A DNA stretch of 64,000 bases from Paenibacillus aceris (GCF_017874035.1 NZ_JAGGKV010000004.1:248001-312000), one strand, 5' to 3'; positions 41,669 to 50,611 are shown, numbered from the stretch's first letter. Translations and numbers: made by a program. Notes: generated by a model not told the origin, from the sequence alone.

Positions 41669-44380
41669 CTATTCGTACAGCCAATCCAACGTATCGATAC
41701 CGTCGTTTTTATGTTCAACATCACGTTGACGCATTTCCTGATCGGCAGGGATAACGCCCAGGACTAGAAATGCCCCTTTGCCGAAATCAAGCGTTTGCCT
41801 GCCTGCTTCATATTGAAAGGCGTGGATATTCACAGACGGATAAGCGTATAAGCGCAGCCCTTTGCGTAATACCGGCGCATAACCGCCCCTGTCGTCCGCA
41901 TGCGTGTTTTCTTCCAGGCTTGGCACTTGCAGCCACTGCTCATCCTTTGAATTAAAATAGCCAATCAGCACTTTCGACGCCTGCTGCAGTTCAATCTCGA
42001 TGGCCAATCCGTGCAAGCCTGCCTGCCTCTGGCTAAAACGAATGCCGGTGAGCCCGCTCAGCTCTTCTGCGCAGCCAACAATGTGAATGTCACCGTCTGA
42101 GAAAACTTCCACCCCTTTTTCCACCACGTACATCTCGGCATGTTCAGATAATAGGTGAAACGGCGCCTCTTGATAGCGAACGATCGGTGCTTTCAGATTC
42201 TTTAGAGCTTCAGGCAGCGTACCCGTCTTCAGTTCTTGCAAATGTTTGCGGAAAGCGTTCAACTCAGCTTCATACACCGGTAAACAAGCGCTCCAATGCC
42301 TGAAATCAAGACCGCCTCGAATCGGAACTTTCCTCTGCGGAGTCTGCATAGAGTTAGCGAATAAGTACGTTTTTTCTGTAAGCGTTGTCAGATCTCGATA
42401 TCTAGCTAAACTTTGTTCCAATTCTGCCGCAGCCTCTTCCAGCAAATCGAGACGGTTAAAATACTCCCCTTTGACCGAGTGTTTATAGGTTAAGATGAGG
42501 ATCGCTGCCTTGATTTTGTGGACATAACTTTCCACCATATGGCGGATTGCGGACATATCGCCGGTCAATCTTTCAAATTCATCGCTGTTTATACTCACTA
42601 GACTTCGAGCCCGTTCGATTGCCTGTACCGCGTCCTGCGCATGTCTTTGCGCATCGGTCATAATATCCACCGGCGTCTCCCCGATGTGAGGCTCGCCACT
42701 CAATTCCTTGATCACATATTCCTCCAGCCGTTCACCTTGCGGGGACTGCGATTCCCATAAATCCGGCCATGGCATATGTCTTTCAGGATTCGTGAGTTGG
42801 CTCATCGTCATCCCAAGGCTCATCGTTTGGCGATTGCCTTCGGTAATTCCGAACCTGCGCAGCAATTTGGGCGCGCACTCTCCAGAAGCTTCATAGGCAT
42901 CTAGGATCGCTTCGCCTGCTTCACGGCTGCCGAATCGCTTAGCAAGCGTGTCGATCCAGTAGTTCCGCTCAGCTGCCGGATCGCGATCCGGATTCCAAGC
43001 ATACCGGAACCAGGCAGCAAACCAAATCCAATCGCGTTCCAACTGGCGAAGCCGCTTCTCTGCGCGATCGGGTGCATACGGCCAATCCCAGAAGAACAAG
43101 GGATACAGATGAAGCCCGTTTGCCTTCAAGCGGTACTTAGCAGCCTGCATACATTTTTGAATAAAGGATGGGGCGCCGTATCGGAATGGCTCTAAATTAG
43201 CCAAAATATGAACATTGACGATATGAATCGTCTGCAGGGAACCTAAACGATTGTGCGTTTCTTGCCATTTGCCTCGCGGTGTATAGGTAGTCAATGATTC
43301 GCCATTGTATTTGGCTTCCGTATACAAATTCGGGTACAGCGGAAGTGCAGCCTCAATGACTTTTTGCGGCTCAATGGCATGGGAACGCAAAATAATCGGC
43401 GGTTTTTCCTTCACGTTCGAATCTTTCAGCCCTTCTAACAATCCTGCAAGAATCGTTTCATTAAACCATTGGGCGCCATAAATTTGCCCTTGAAGCGCTT
43501 CGCCAAGGCAAACCATCAGCCCGGCATTTGGGAATGACTGAACGAAAGCGGCGATCGATTTTTTATAGTAATCACTCGTTATCTGAAGCGGCTTCGGTTG
43601 ATGCAGCTTTAGACCGTGTTTCTGCGCAAATGGCAGTGGAATATGGATGTTATAAAACTTCAATACGACCCATATCCCCCGACGATCCGCTTCTTCGGTA
43701 AGCCAGCGGAACATCTCCCTGTTCAGCGACAACTCTTCTTCTGTCACTTCCAGCGCTTCCGGATAATCCGCAAGCTTAACCAGTGAAGAGAAGGGATGAC
43801 CGGACCATAAATAGACCACGTTGCACCGCTGTTCAACCATCATATCCAGGAAATCCCGCCATAAAGAGCGGTCGTAAAACCATGGAAAGCGGTCCGTCGT
43901 AATTGGGTATTCATACGTCTGACGTGGCGGTTCTACAGTCGTCTTCTGCAGTCCGATCGCAGGTCCGCGCAATGAAAAACGCGGTGCATCTCCATAAGCA
44001 ATGTCGCTAGGCAGCCTCTGAGCGTCACTGACTCGGCGCGCAAGCTCCAAGCAGCCGTACAAAACGCCCGAATCGCTTCCTCCGGAGATTGCCGTTAAGC
44101 TGCCGGGACAAGAGGCCAAATAAAAACCTTCTCCCTCCGGAGCTTCCGTGTGGTACAACAAAACCTCACGCTGTTCCAATTGTTGTACAAAGTCTGATTC
44201 CTGGCGGTTGCCAATATATATTTTCAATCCCTGCACGGACCTGTAGTTTTCCAACGTCCAAGGTACTTCTGCGTCATGCACCGAATAACCGGCTTTTTGG
44301 AGCGCCTCTCTCAGTTGTTGGATACCATATGCCACACGCGGTGCAGAGTTACGATCATATCCAAGCGTAACGTCTTTCAT
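41669..44380 (-). CDS. Large unassigned hydrolase with GH20/GH67-like layout
   Basis: A 903-aa cytoplasmic protein that I cannot place in a family with confidence. Residues 1-130 form an alpha/beta domain like that before the barrel of GH20, GH67 and GH84 enzymes (LKIYIGNRQESDFV, LTAISGGSDSGVLYGCLELARR). Residues about 140-480 look like a TIM barrel (GPAIGLQKTT, CNVVYLWSGHPF, IWVVLKFYNIHI, AGLMVCLGEALQG, LHLYPLFFWDWPY). Glu in CLGEALQG is a candidate catalytic acid. A long helical region (530-720) and a beta domain follow. Cleavage of a uronic or N-acetyl sugar would fit the fold, but this is a guess. ATG follows AAAGGAGGG. Confidence 0.72.
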   Translation of the reverse strand: MKDVTLGYDRNSAPRVAYGIQQLREALQKAGYSVHDAEVPWTLENYRSVQGLKIYIGNRQESDFVQQLEQREVLLYHTEAPEGEGFYLASCPGSLTAISGGSDSGVLYGCLELARRVSDAQRLPSDIAYGDAPRFSLRGPAIGLQKTTVEPPRQTYEYPITTDRFPWFYDRSLWRDFLDMMVEQRCNVVYLWSGHPFSSLVKLADYPEALEVTEEELSLNREMFRWLTEEADRRGIWVVLKFYNIHIPLPFAQKHGLKLHQPKPLQITSDYYKKSIAAFVQSFPNAGLMVCLGEALQGQIYGAQWFNETILAGLLEGLKDSNVKEKPPIILRSHAIEPQKVIEAALPLYPNLYTEAKYNGESLTTYTPRGKWQETHNRLGSLQTIHIVNVHILANLEPFRYGAPSFIQKCMQAAKYRLKANGLHLYPLFFWDWPYAPDRAEKRLRQLERDWIWFAAWFRYAWNPDRDPAAERNYWIDTLAKRFGSREAGEAILDAYEASGECAPKLLRRFGITEGNRQTMSLGMTMSQLTNPERHMPWPDLWESQSPQGERLEEYVIKELSGEPHIGETPVDIMTDAQRHAQDAVQAIERARSLVSINSDEFERLTGDMSAIRHMVESYVHKIKAAILILTYKHSVKGEYFNRLDLLEEAAAELEQSLARYRDLTTLTEKTYLFANSMQTPQRKVPIRGGLDFRHWSACLPVYEAELNAFRKHLQELKTGTLPEALKNLKAPIVRYQEAPFHLLSEHAEMYVVEKGVEVFSDGDIHIVGCAEELSGLTGIRFSQRQAGLHGLAIEIELQQASKVLIGYFNSKDEQWLQVPSLEENTHADDRGGYAPVLRKGLRLYAYPSVNIHAFQYEAGRQTLDFGKGAFLVLGVIPADQEMRQRDVEHKNDGIDTLDWLYE

Positions 44381-44382
44381 TG

Positions 44383-45699
44383 TTATCTAGGCCCTCCTTT
44401 CATAAACAATTCTATGACCGGCACAGCGACGTCCGGCTTCTTTACAGGCAGCGACAAGACTAGCGTGCTCTCATCTCTTCCTTCTTTATAAGCTCCGTTA
44501 TCAATACCGCTATTGACAAGGCCTTGCTTATAACGGATCTCGGATGCATCGTTTAGCAGCTGTGCATATTCGACTTGACCGGCCAAACCGTGCAGGTGAA
44601 TACTTTTAAAAGGCCAACTATATACATGCACATATAATCGATTCGTCTCCGGATTATAGGTCAGACGGCAATCTTGCGGACACTCAATCGATTCCGGCGC
44701 CTGTGTACAACCATAAATCGAACGGCTGTGGCGCTTCATCCATTCGCCGATTCCTTTTAAACGGTCGATCGTCCGCTCGTCAAATTCGCCTCTCCCGGTC
44801 GGCCCTACATTCAGCAGCAAATTGCCGCCTTTACTCACGACATCAATCAGCATTTTGACCAACATATCTACGCTTTTCCAGGATTCTTCATCCCGGTGAT
44901 ATCCCCAGGAACCGCTAAATGTATGCGGCGTTTCCCAAACGACACGTTTACCGTCAATCTGAACCCACTTGGTCGGCAAATACTGCTCAGGCGTCGTAAT
45001 ATCTCCGCCAATTTGCAAGCGATCATTCAATAAGATATTCGGCTGCAGCGAGCGAATCAGCTTGATCAGCTCCCCGCTCCGCCAATCTTCCTTTCCTTTA
45101 CCGGGCAATCCGTTCTCCGCAGGAAAAGAGAAATCGTAAAACAAAAGGTCCACATTGCCGTATTCGGTTAACAATTCCTTCGTTTGCCCATACAAATATT
45201 CGCGATAGAGTGAGAAATCTTTGTTCGCGCTTTCAGCGATAGCCTCCTCATCAAATCGTAAAGGGTGCTTCGTGTCGATGGTGTAATGCGGATGATGCCA
45301 GTCGATAAGCGAGTGATAAAAGCCTACCTTCATGCCGCGCTGGCGGAACGCCTCCGTCATAGGTCTGATCAAATCTCTGCCAGCCGGGGTGTTGGGAGCT
45401 TTATAATCGGTCAGCTTGCTATCCCATAAGCAGAATCCTTCATGATGTTTGGTCGTTACCACCGCATACTTCATACCCGCGTCATAAGAGAGCTGCGCCC
45501 ACAAATCTGGATCATACAAATCAGGATCAAATTTATTGAAATATTTGTTACGGTATTTCTCTCCGCTCAATCGCTCCCGGGACTGCAGCCATTCATGTCT
45601 AGCTGCCAGTGAATATAGTCCCCAGTGAATAAACAAACCGAACCTGTCGTGCGTAAACCATTCGCTGTCTCCGGTTGTTTGTTCTATTTCGTATGTCAT
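44383..45699 (-). CDS. GH29 alpha-L-fucosidase
   Basis: A 438-aa protein with the GH29 barrel: RFGLFIHWGLYSLAARHEW, YAVVTTKHHEGFCLWDS, GMKVGFYHSLIDWHHPHY and GGNLLLNVGPTGRGEFDE. The retaining nucleophile should be Asp189 in VDLLFYDFSF, where many members have LWFDG; the changed surroundings suggest a distinct subfamily. It removes alpha-linked L-fucose (commonly 1,3, 1,4 or 1,6), complementing the alpha-1,2-type GH95 enzymes. No signal peptide is present. It lies three bases upstream of the 903-aa gene and just after the SDR gene, so fucose release and oxidation are encoded together. Confidence 0.93.
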   Translation of the reverse strand: MTYEIEQTTGDSEWFTHDRFGLFIHWGLYSLAARHEWLQSRERLSGEKYRNKYFNKFDPDLYDPDLWAQLSYDAGMKYAVVTTKHHEGFCLWDSKLTDYKAPNTPAGRDLIRPMTEAFRQRGMKVGFYHSLIDWHHPHYTIDTKHPLRFDEEAIAESANKDFSLYREYLYGQTKELLTEYGNVDLLFYDFSFPAENGLPGKGKEDWRSGELIKLIRSLQPNILLNDRLQIGGDITTPEQYLPTKWVQIDGKRVVWETPHTFSGSWGYHRDEESWKSVDMLVKMLIDVVSKGGNLLLNVGPTGRGEFDERTIDRLKGIGEWMKRHSRSIYGCTQAPESIECPQDCRLTYNPETNRLYVHVYSWPFKSIHLHGLAGQVEYAQLLNDASEIRYKQGLVNSGIDNGAYKEGRDESTLVLSLPVKKPDVAVPVIELFMKGGPR

Positions 45700-45728
45700 T
45701 ATGTTTACCCCCTTGTACTTCCCAATGA

Positions 45729-46499
45729 TTAATCGAATGTCTGCAGAACAGACCTGCCTCCGTCCACAACGAGATTAACACCCGCAATGAACTCTGCTTC
45801 ATCGGAAGCAAGAAACAGGGCTGCATTCGCTACGTCGGAGGGTTTCCCGAAACGTCCGATCGGATGTGTCGCGAGCATGGCACTCAGCTTCTGCTCCCGA
45901 TTAGAAAATGTCTGCAAGTATTGTTCAGCTAGCGGTGTTTCGATGTACCCTGGGCTGATTGTATTGGCGCGTATCCCTTTACCTGCGAAGTCGACGCAGA
46001 TGCCTTGAGCCATGGCCACCATGCCTGCTTTAGAACAATGATAGGGAAAATGCCCTTTCTGCGTTCGGAAAACATGGGTTGATCCAATGTTGATGATGCT
46101 GCCTCTCCCTTGTTCCGACATCATGGGAATGGCATGCTTACAGCAGTACCATGCGCTCTTCAAATTCAAATTCATCACATGCTCCCAATTGTCATCATCA
46201 GCTGTCAAAACGTTTGCCGAACAACTCACCCCAGCATTGTTAACCAAAATATGAAGGCCCCCGAAGTGGCGTTTGGCAGCTTCCATCAGCATGATCACAC
46301 TGCTCTCAGCACGAATGTCGGCGCATATAAAAGCAGCCTTCCCACCCGCGTTTACGATCGTTTCAACAACCCGTTCCCCATCTTCCGAGATGTCATTCAC
46401 AATGACACTGGCGCCCTCCTCGGCGAATCTCCTGGCGATTGCCTCTCCGATTCCGGAAGCCGCGCCGGTAACAACGGCTACCTTGCTCCCCAGTCTCAT
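45729..46499 (-). CDS. Short-chain dehydrogenase, candidate L-fucose/sugar dehydrogenase
   Basis: A 256-aa classical SDR. It has the cofactor motif TGAASGIGEAIA near residue 10, NNAG near residue 90, catalytic Ser in INIGSTH and YxxxK in YHCSKAG, and the C-terminal FLASDEAEFIAGVNLVVDGG. ATG 46499 follows GAGGAGTG; the open frame extends further but without a ribosome binding site. Substrate is not readable from sequence. Next to GH29 and GH95 genes, oxidation of L-fucose or another released sugar to a lactone is a reasonable inference. It is the first gene after the operator at 46582-46610. Confidence 0.87.
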   Translation of the reverse strand: MRLGSKVAVVTGAASGIGEAIARRFAEEGASVIVNDISEDGERVVETIVNAGGKAAFICADIRAESSVIMLMEAAKRHFGGLHILVNNAGVSCSANVLTADDDNWEHVMNLNLKSAWYCCKHAIPMMSEQGRGSIINIGSTHVFRTQKGHFPYHCSKAGMVAMAQGICVDFAGKGIRANTISPGYIETPLAEQYLQTFSNREQKLSAMLATHPIGRFGKPSDVANAALFLASDEAEFIAGVNLVVDGGRSVLQTFD

Positions 46500-46558
46500 G
46501 CCTTCACTCCTCAAAATGACGATACTTTTCTGCAGCGCTGATCTCAACTCATGATCAG

Positions 46559-46610
46559 TTTACAAGAAAGCAAGCAGCCCATTATAGGCTGAATTCATCA
46601 CATATATAGG
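46559..46610 (-). promoter_or_regulatory. Third direct-repeat operator and candidate promoter
   Basis: On the plus strand TTATAGG (46582-46588) and ATATAGG (46604-46610) are spaced 22 bp. A weak minus-strand -10, TGTAAA, lies at 46564-46559, 18 bases from the proximal repeat as at 20726. Extended similarity to the other sites includes TATAGGTGA and TATAGGCTGA. It precedes the 46499-34950 operon. Confidence 0.5.
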
Positions 46611-46656
46611 TGACGCGCTTCACATGCTTCCTTCTCTCTTTCCCGCATTTGCCAGA

Positions 46657-46718
46657 ATGCCAAACAACGTTAGATTCGCGCCCCTCTCATTGAGTGCTCC
46701 TCTAGCGTTGTTTGGCAT
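46657..46718. repeat. Long inverted repeat with 18-bp arms
   Basis: ATGCCAAACAACGTTAGA (46657-46674) and TCTAGCGTTGTTTGGCAT (46701-46718) pair over 18 positions with one G/T mismatch, around a 26-base loop. It lies downstream of the SGNH gene's stop codon in its direction of transcription, but no T-run follows, so it may protect RNA ends or be a small interspersed element rather than a standard terminator. I see no gene in 46500-46798. Confidence 0.75.
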
Positions 46719-46752
46719 CGTTGCAACCGCAAGCGACGAGCTGTGCGCATTC

Positions 46753-46772
46753 CTACGATGTTTCTACGTTGC
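46753..46772. repeat. Single decayed copy resembling the array hairpin
   Basis: CTACGATGTTTCTACGTTGC resembles the reverse complement of the array hairpin (arms GCAACGATG and CATCGTTGC around TTTCT) with a three-base deletion and a substitution. GGCATCGTTGCAA nearby (46714-46726) is another partial match. Short matches could arise by chance. Confidence 0.35.
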
Positions 46773-46798
46773 AGGGACACGCGCGCGCTGAATGCTTT

Positions 46799-47425
46799 TC
46801 AACGCCCTTCAACAGCTTTCAGCCATGTCGTGGCCATTAGCATATCTCCCAACGAATTCATATGTACGCCATCCGTTGTTAGATCCTGACCCGTTTCCAG
46901 CTTCAAAAATTCCACAAAAGCTAGATGCGTAGGGACAAGGACAGCATCGTATTGTTCCGCCAGCCGATTAACGATGTCCACATAAGGCTTTAGCAGCCTA
47001 TTCCCCGTGGCATCGGGATACTCTTTGATGACCGTCGGCTCCATTAAGATCGCTCGGCAATCCGGTATTTGCTTCGTCTGCTCCAGCAGGCTGCGATATA
47101 CCTCCTCGAATTTCTCGGGATATACCTGCTCGTTATTGGGCGAATCCAGTTGGCGCCACACATCGTTGATACCTATTGAAATCGAAACCCACTGAGGTTG
47201 ATGATCAATCACATCAAGCGTCCATCTTTTCTCCAAATCGATGACACGATTTCCAGATACGCCCTCATTGATGATTTTAAGCCCTAACTCCGGGTAAGAA
47301 GCCGTCAGATAATCATGGATAAGGCGAACATAACCCGACCCAAGCTTCAATGGATCTTTCTTCCTCCCTTTGTCCGTAATGCTATCACCGATAAACACGA
47401 TTCTGTCCTTCCTTTTGAACAGCAC
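46799..47425 (-). CDS. SGNH/GDSL-type esterase, probable carbohydrate deacetylase
   Basis: A 208-aa SGNH hydrolase. Block I is IVFIGDSITD with the catalytic Ser, block II NEGVSGNR, block III SIGINDVW with the Asn, and block V TTDGVHMNSLG with the Asp/His pair. It has no signal peptide. Its length and motifs resemble rhamnogalacturonan acetylesterases and xylan deacetylases, so removing acetyl groups from imported oligosaccharides is likely. The start is GTG 47425, eight bases after GGGGGT. It is the last gene of the 50539-46799 operon. Confidence 0.88.
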   Translation of the reverse strand: MLFKRKDRIVFIGDSITDKGRKKDPLKLGSGYVRLIHDYLTASYPELGLKIINEGVSGNRVIDLEKRWTLDVIDHQPQWVSISIGINDVWRQLDSPNNEQVYPEKFEEVYRSLLEQTKQIPDCRAILMEPTVIKEYPDATGNRLLKPYVDIVNRLAEQYDAVLVPTHLAFVEFLKLETGQDLTTDGVHMNSLGDMLMATTWLKAVEGR

Positions 47426-47441
47426 AATAATACCCCCAATT

Positions 47442-48368
47442 TCAAATCATTTCAGCAAGTTCCCTCTTCATTAACCGGTACATCGCATCCAACTGCTCCA
47501 CTTCAAGCTTATGGTTCTCTCTAAAAGCACTTGCATCTTTGGAACGGCAGTGCAGCGAAATTGGCAAGCCTCTCCGGCGAAGATGATATTTCGCATTGAC
47601 AGGATACATCTGCAGCTCAATCAATGATGCCGCCCCGACGAACGATTGCAGCATGTCCGCCGCTGCCGGCTCCGCGCTCCACTCTTCGGTCAGACTCACA
47701 TAAATATCAGGGTGAAAGTTGGCCATAACGCCGCTAAAACCCGCCGCACCCATTCGTAAGGAGGCGAGCAGCGTTGCGGAATTGGCATTAAAAATTTGGA
47801 GCGAGCTCCCTTTCACCGCTTCAATTTTTGCGGCAATTTGCTCCAAATCGCAGCTGGTATCCTTGAGAAAAGCGAATCTCCCTGTATCCGCACATCGCTT
47901 TAGCAGCTGCGGGCTCAGAAGCCTTTTATACGGATAAGGACATTCATAAATACCCATTGGTACAGACGGGACTCTCTCTAGCAATTTCAACAAACGCTCG
48001 AACCATATGTCATCCGATTCTTCAGGCCCTGCCAATCGGTTGCTGACTAACACAACGGCCTGAACCCCCGTCTCTGCAACCTGCTGTATCTCCGCTACCT
48101 GTTCCTCGAACAGGTCGGAAATATGGCCCGAAGCGATGACCGGAACCCGGCCAGCTGCTTGATTCGTGACGAATCGAGCAAGATCCACTCTCTCCTCTAA
48201 AGTCAAATAAAACATCTCGCTTGATTGGCAAACCGCAAACAGACCATGTACGCCTTGGTCAATGTACCACTCAATCAGTTGCTCCAATGCACCATAGTCC
48301 ACCTTGCCTGTATCGGTGAAAGGCGTCACCATGGTTGGCCAAACGCCTCTTGGCATATTTACAGCCAT
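47442..48368 (-). CDS. DapA-family aldolase/dehydratase, copy 1
   Basis: A 308-aa TIM-barrel protein of the dihydrodipicolinate synthase/N-acetylneuraminate lyase family. The Schiff-base Lys is in FAFLKDTSCD. The usual catalytic Tyr region reads MGIYECPYPYK, not the YNxP of most members, and ends differently from copy 2, so the substrate differs. Members split or form 2-keto-3-deoxy sugar acids to pyruvate plus an aldehyde. ATG 48368 has AAAGGAG upstream; the longer open frame overlaps the previous gene and was rejected. It lies four bases after copy 2. Confidence 0.85.
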   Translation of the reverse strand: MAVNMPRGVWPTMVTPFTDTGKVDYGALEQLIEWYIDQGVHGLFAVCQSSEMFYLTLEERVDLARFVTNQAAGRVPVIASGHISDLFEEQVAEIQQVAETGVQAVVLVSNRLAGPEESDDIWFERLLKLLERVPSVPMGIYECPYPYKRLLSPQLLKRCADTGRFAFLKDTSCDLEQIAAKIEAVKGSSLQIFNANSATLLASLRMGAAGFSGVMANFHPDIYVSLTEEWSAEPAAADMLQSFVGAASLIELQMYPVNAKYHLRRRGLPISLHCRSKDASAFRENHKLEVEQLDAMYRLMKRELAEMI

Positions 48369-48372
48369 TTCC

Positions 48373-49293
48373 TCAGCTCCTTTCTTCCTGCTTTGTCGAA
48401 GCGACTTCTTCCAAATACGCATCCATTACTTTTCTAAGTTCGGCTTGCGCCGATGGGCTCAGCGGTTGTACCGGCAATCGAGGTTGCCCTGCAGGCAGCC
48501 CGATCATGCACATCGCTTCCTTCAGAACGGAAGGGAGTGTCCCCAACGAAAACGCGCTGCGCAAAGCTCGCAGATGACGCTGCTGCAGTTCGGCTTCCAC
48601 CAGATTCCCTTGTTTCCACAAATCGTAGATGGACTTCACGATCTCTGGAAATACGTTGGCTGTTGCCGCAATAGCTCCGTGTCCTCCAGCCATTAATGTC
48701 GGCAAAATGAGTGAATCCGTTCCAGCCAATACAGAGAAGCTCGGTCCAGACAACTCCAGGTATTGCAAAATCGTATCAAAACTGCCGCTGCTGTCTTTGA
48801 TCCCAACAATGTTAGGCACTTTGCTAAGCTCCTTCACGGTTTGGGGCTGCAGGGAATTGCCAGTCCTTGCCGGGATGTTATACAGAAGAACAGGAAGTTC
48901 CGTCGCATCCGCTATCATTCGAAAATGAACGAGCAGCTCCTGCTGGGTATACGTCAAAAAATACGGTGTAATGACAGATAAAGCATCTGCTCCCATACGT
49001 TCCAATCGTACCGCCAATTCAATCGATTCCTTCGTACTTGCACATCCGGCACCCACATAGATCGGAAGCCTCCCTTGCGCTTCCTCAATGACAATTTCGG
49101 CGACTCGCAGTTTTTCCTCAAAGGTCATGGAGAAAAACTCCCCATTCGTACCGAGACAAAACAATCCATGCACATCTGCGTTGATCAATCGGCGCGTTAA
49201 TTGCCGCAAAGCAGCTTCGTCAATCTGATGATAAGCATCGAACGGTGTAACCATAGCCGGAATGATACCTGTCGGTTGTAATAAACGATCCAT
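48373..49293 (-). CDS. DapA-family aldolase, copy 2
   Basis: A 306-aa protein with canonical family motifs: GTNGEFFSMTFEEK, LLYNIPARTGNSL with the catalytic Tyr, and VGIKDSSGSF with the Schiff-base Lys. It is unlikely to be the housekeeping lysine-pathway DapA, because it sits between an alcohol dehydrogenase and a second family member in a glycan locus. Cleavage of 2-keto-3-deoxy-fuconate, -gluconate or -octonate to pyruvate plus aldehyde, or sialate lysis, would fit. ATG follows AAGGAGAG. Confidence 0.88.
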   Translation of the reverse strand: MDRLLQPTGIIPAMVTPFDAYHQIDEAALRQLTRRLINADVHGLFCLGTNGEFFSMTFEEKLRVAEIVIEEAQGRLPIYVGAGCASTKESIELAVRLERMGADALSVITPYFLTYTQQELLVHFRMIADATELPVLLYNIPARTGNSLQPQTVKELSKVPNIVGIKDSSGSFDTILQYLELSGPSFSVLAGTDSLILPTLMAGGHGAIAATANVFPEIVKSIYDLWKQGNLVEAELQQRHLRALRSAFSLGTLPSVLKEAMCMIGLPAGQPRLPVQPLSPSAQAELRKVMDAYLEEVASTKQEERS

Positions 49294-49360
49294 TACATCT
49301 CTCCTTCTTTAGGCGGGAGCGAAGTTACCCGCTGCTTTTCATGAATTCTGGGACACGCAG

Positions 49361-50539
49361 TCAGGGAAGCAGTTTACGGTAAACAGCTCGAATTTCAGCC
49401 AAATTCATTGATTTTGGATTATTATTTAAAAGCCTCGTCACTTTGGAAGCAGCAACTGCCAAATCATCTACATCAGCATCGGTTACACCGAATGCTCGCA
49501 AATTTTGCGGGATACGCATCTCAGCCGTCCACTCGAATATACGCCGATTGACCGCTTCCGAGATGTCATTTCCTGACGCTACGCCATCCTGCAGCCCCAT
49601 TGCACGGGCAACATGACCGAGTCGGGTCTGTATGGCATCCATATTAAAAGCCATGACATGCGGCAGCAGCATCGAATTCGCAACGCCGTGCGTAATATTG
49701 AATTTACCCCCAAGCGGATAGGCTAATGCATGCACGGCTGCTGTGCCAGCCGAACTAAGCGCCATTCCGCCATACATCGATCCAAGAAGCATATGTTCTC
49801 TTGCTTTAAGATCGGATCCATGATGATAAGCTTGGAGCAAACTGCCGGAAATTAAACGGATCGATTCCAGTGCAAACATATCGCTAATAGGGTTGGCTTT
49901 CGTGGATATATAGGATTCCAGCGCATGTGTAAACGCATCCATTCCAGTCGCAGCCGTGATGTGTTGCGGGAGGCTTACGGTTAGCGCAGGATCGATAATG
50001 ACCATCATAGGCAGCAAGTGCCTGCTTACAACGCCCACCTTCAGTTCCTGTTCCGGAATCGTCACGATTGCGTTCGGTGTCACTTCTGAACCGGTGCCTG
50101 AAGTTGTCGGAACCAATACGGTCGGGATCCCAGGCTTCGAGACAAGATCCGTCCCAATGAGACTCCTTACATCCACGGGATCGGTCAGTAGGACGGAAAA
50201 TAGTTTCGTTGCGTCAAGAACGCTCCCACCGCCAATCCCGATGAACAAATCAACAGGTTCGGCGGCGATGTCGCCAAATACTTTTTGAATATTATCGACC
50301 GTCGGTTCCGGTTTCACGTCAGTTATACATCTGCTGGATATTCCAGCCTGCGATAGATCGGCTTCAAGTCGATCAATGACCCCCATCGCTTTCAGTGAAG
50401 GTTGCGTTACGATCACCGCATGCTTGAAATCTCCGTACTGTTTTAGTCTAGGAGCCAGTTCGGCTATTGCATCATGTCCGGCGACAATGCTGCCGGCTGT
50501 CTGGAACTTAAAAGGCGCGAAACCGTGATTACCCCTCAC
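49361..50539 (-). CDS. Iron-containing alcohol dehydrogenase, FucO-like
   Basis: A 392-aa group III alcohol dehydrogenase. It has the NAD motif GGGSVLDATKLF, PTTSGTGSEVT, and iron ligands in GMDAFTHALESY and HGVANSMLLPHVMAFN. It reduces aldehydes to alcohols or oxidises them. Next to two aldolases, reduction of lactaldehyde (from fucose or rhamnose breakdown) to 1,2-propanediol is a sensible guess. GTG 50539 was chosen because AAAGGAGGGG sits five bases upstream; the open frame extends 15 codons further without a signal. It is the first gene of its operon. Confidence 0.9.
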   Translation of the reverse strand: MRGNHGFAPFKFQTAGSIVAGHDAIAELAPRLKQYGDFKHAVIVTQPSLKAMGVIDRLEADLSQAGISSRCITDVKPEPTVDNIQKVFGDIAAEPVDLFIGIGGGSVLDATKLFSVLLTDPVDVRSLIGTDLVSKPGIPTVLVPTTSGTGSEVTPNAIVTIPEQELKVGVVSRHLLPMMVIIDPALTVSLPQHITAATGMDAFTHALESYISTKANPISDMFALESIRLISGSLLQAYHHGSDLKAREHMLLGSMYGGMALSSAGTAAVHALAYPLGGKFNITHGVANSMLLPHVMAFNMDAIQTRLGHVARAMGLQDGVASGNDISEAVNRRIFEWTAEMRIPQNLRAFGVTDADVDDLAVAASKVTRLLNNNPKSMNLAEIRAVYRKLLP

Positions 50540-50582
50540 ACAAGCCCCTCCTTTCGAGCTATACTGCCTGAATTTCCCCCTC

Positions 50583-50611
50583 ATCCTACGCCCGCTATTT
50601 CGTCATGTCAA
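50583..50611 (-). promoter_or_regulatory. SigA-type promoter of the 50539-46799 operon
   Basis: On the minus strand TTGACA (50611-50606) and TAGGAT (50588-50583) are 17 bases apart, giving a start about 40 bases before the GTG. Unlike the other three operons it has a good -35 and no TTATAGG pair. Confidence 0.6.
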
